Translations under genes and position numbers: made by a program
The notes under the pieces: model-generated
The model's database searches: none
What the model was told of the DNA's origin: nothing
The model's input: the letters and a program-made list of their open reading frames with translations, nothing else
Source: Bacteroidales bacterium
GTDB lineage: Bacteria > Bacteroidota > Bacteroidia > Bacteroidales > F082
Direction of reading: 5' to 3'
NCBI GenBank assembly: GCA_900771045.1
Contig: CAAGMM010000011.1
Span: forward strand, 1 to 5,858
Length of the DNA: 5,858 nt
In this document: piece after piece, positions 5,687 through 5,858 of the stretch
How the letters are laid out: every line of letters begins with the position of its first letter
Numbering within the stretch: position 1 is the first letter of the stretch

Positions 5687-5858
5687 GTGAGCAGTAAAAA
5701 CAAATTGCAGAGATTCGCCGAAAACCTCACTTTCGACAACCTTTTCCAATATTCGTACGAGCGTGTCACCGCCGAGGGCTTCCCCTACAAAGGCCGCTGG
5801 AACGAGTTTTTCGGGAACGACAACCCGATAGTCTTGGAACTCGGCTGCGGCAAAGGCG
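5687..5858 (+). CDS. trmB: tRNA (guanine-N7-)-methyltransferase, 5' part
   Basis: The first 57 codons of TrmB, which makes m7G46 in the variable loop of tRNAs using S-adenosylmethionine; the rest lies beyond the window. Seen: an N-terminal KNKLQRFAENLTFDNLFQY (4-22), a GRWNEFFGNDNP stretch (36-47), and the SAM-binding motif I IVLELGCGKG (48-57), all typical of Bacteroidota TrmB. The proposed start is GTG at 5687, 11 bp after the upstream stop, since no ATG exists in frame nearby and it gives the expected N-terminal length. No clear Shine-Dalgarno is seen; a 14-bp palindrome occupies the gap. Probably co-transcribed with the SPOR gene, although the two have no obvious functional link. Confidence 0.88.
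   Translation, partial: MSSKNKLQRFAENLTFDNLFQYSYERVTAEGFPYKGRWNEFFGNDNPIVLELGCGKG

Noticed and set aside
1..5858. CRISPR array, tRNA/rRNA genes, insertion sequences and attachment sites
   Set aside because: No spaced repeat units, cloverleaf-like segments, transposase motifs or terminal inverted repeats were seen on either strand.

Overview
The window looks like chromosomal DNA from a member of the Bacteroidota, most likely order Bacteroidales. Three intergenic or junction sites carry the same octamer TATCTTTG, which fits the Bacteroidota -7 promoter element (TAnnTTTG). Gene starts lack clear Shine-Dalgarno sequences, leaders are A/T-rich, and the second transcription unit contains an HU-CCDC81/SPOR protein of a kind typical of this phylum. 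All supported genes are on the + strand. Family assignments come from motifs read by eye; no database search was run.

Region 1 (1-123) is an A/T-rich upstream region with a 10-bp direct repeat, a 9-bp-stem inverted repeat and a -7 promoter box. Region 2 (124-4438) is a tightly packed five-gene operon: an NTP_transf_5-type nucleotidyltransferase, an HPr-kinase-like P-loop kinase, an S24/S26 Ser-His peptidase, a small PqqD-family (RRE) protein and an ABC exporter with fused permease and ATPase. The first two genes overlap by 23 nt and the other three junctions are ATGA overlaps, so the products are probably translationally coupled. A second promoter-like sequence lies at the peptidase/PqqD junction.

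Taken together, the operon resembles the tailoring and export half of a RiPP (ribosomally made, modified peptide) pathway: leader recognition (PqqD), possible phosphorylation and nucleotidylation, leader cleavage (peptidase) and export (ABC). No precursor peptide, radical SAM enzyme, asparagine-synthetase-like cyclase or transglutaminase-like protease is visible here. Either those genes lie outside the window or this is a minimal system acting on an unlinked substrate. That is the most interesting point in the window.

Region 3 (4439-4541) is a 103-bp intergenic stretch with a weak possible terminator and a promoter. Region 4 (4542-5858) is a separate, probably housekeeping unit: a one-pass membrane protein with cytoplasmic HU-CCDC81 domains and a C-terminal SPOR domain, then after 11 bp the 5' end of trmB (tRNA guanine-N7 methyltransferase), cut off by the window end just after its SAM-binding motif.
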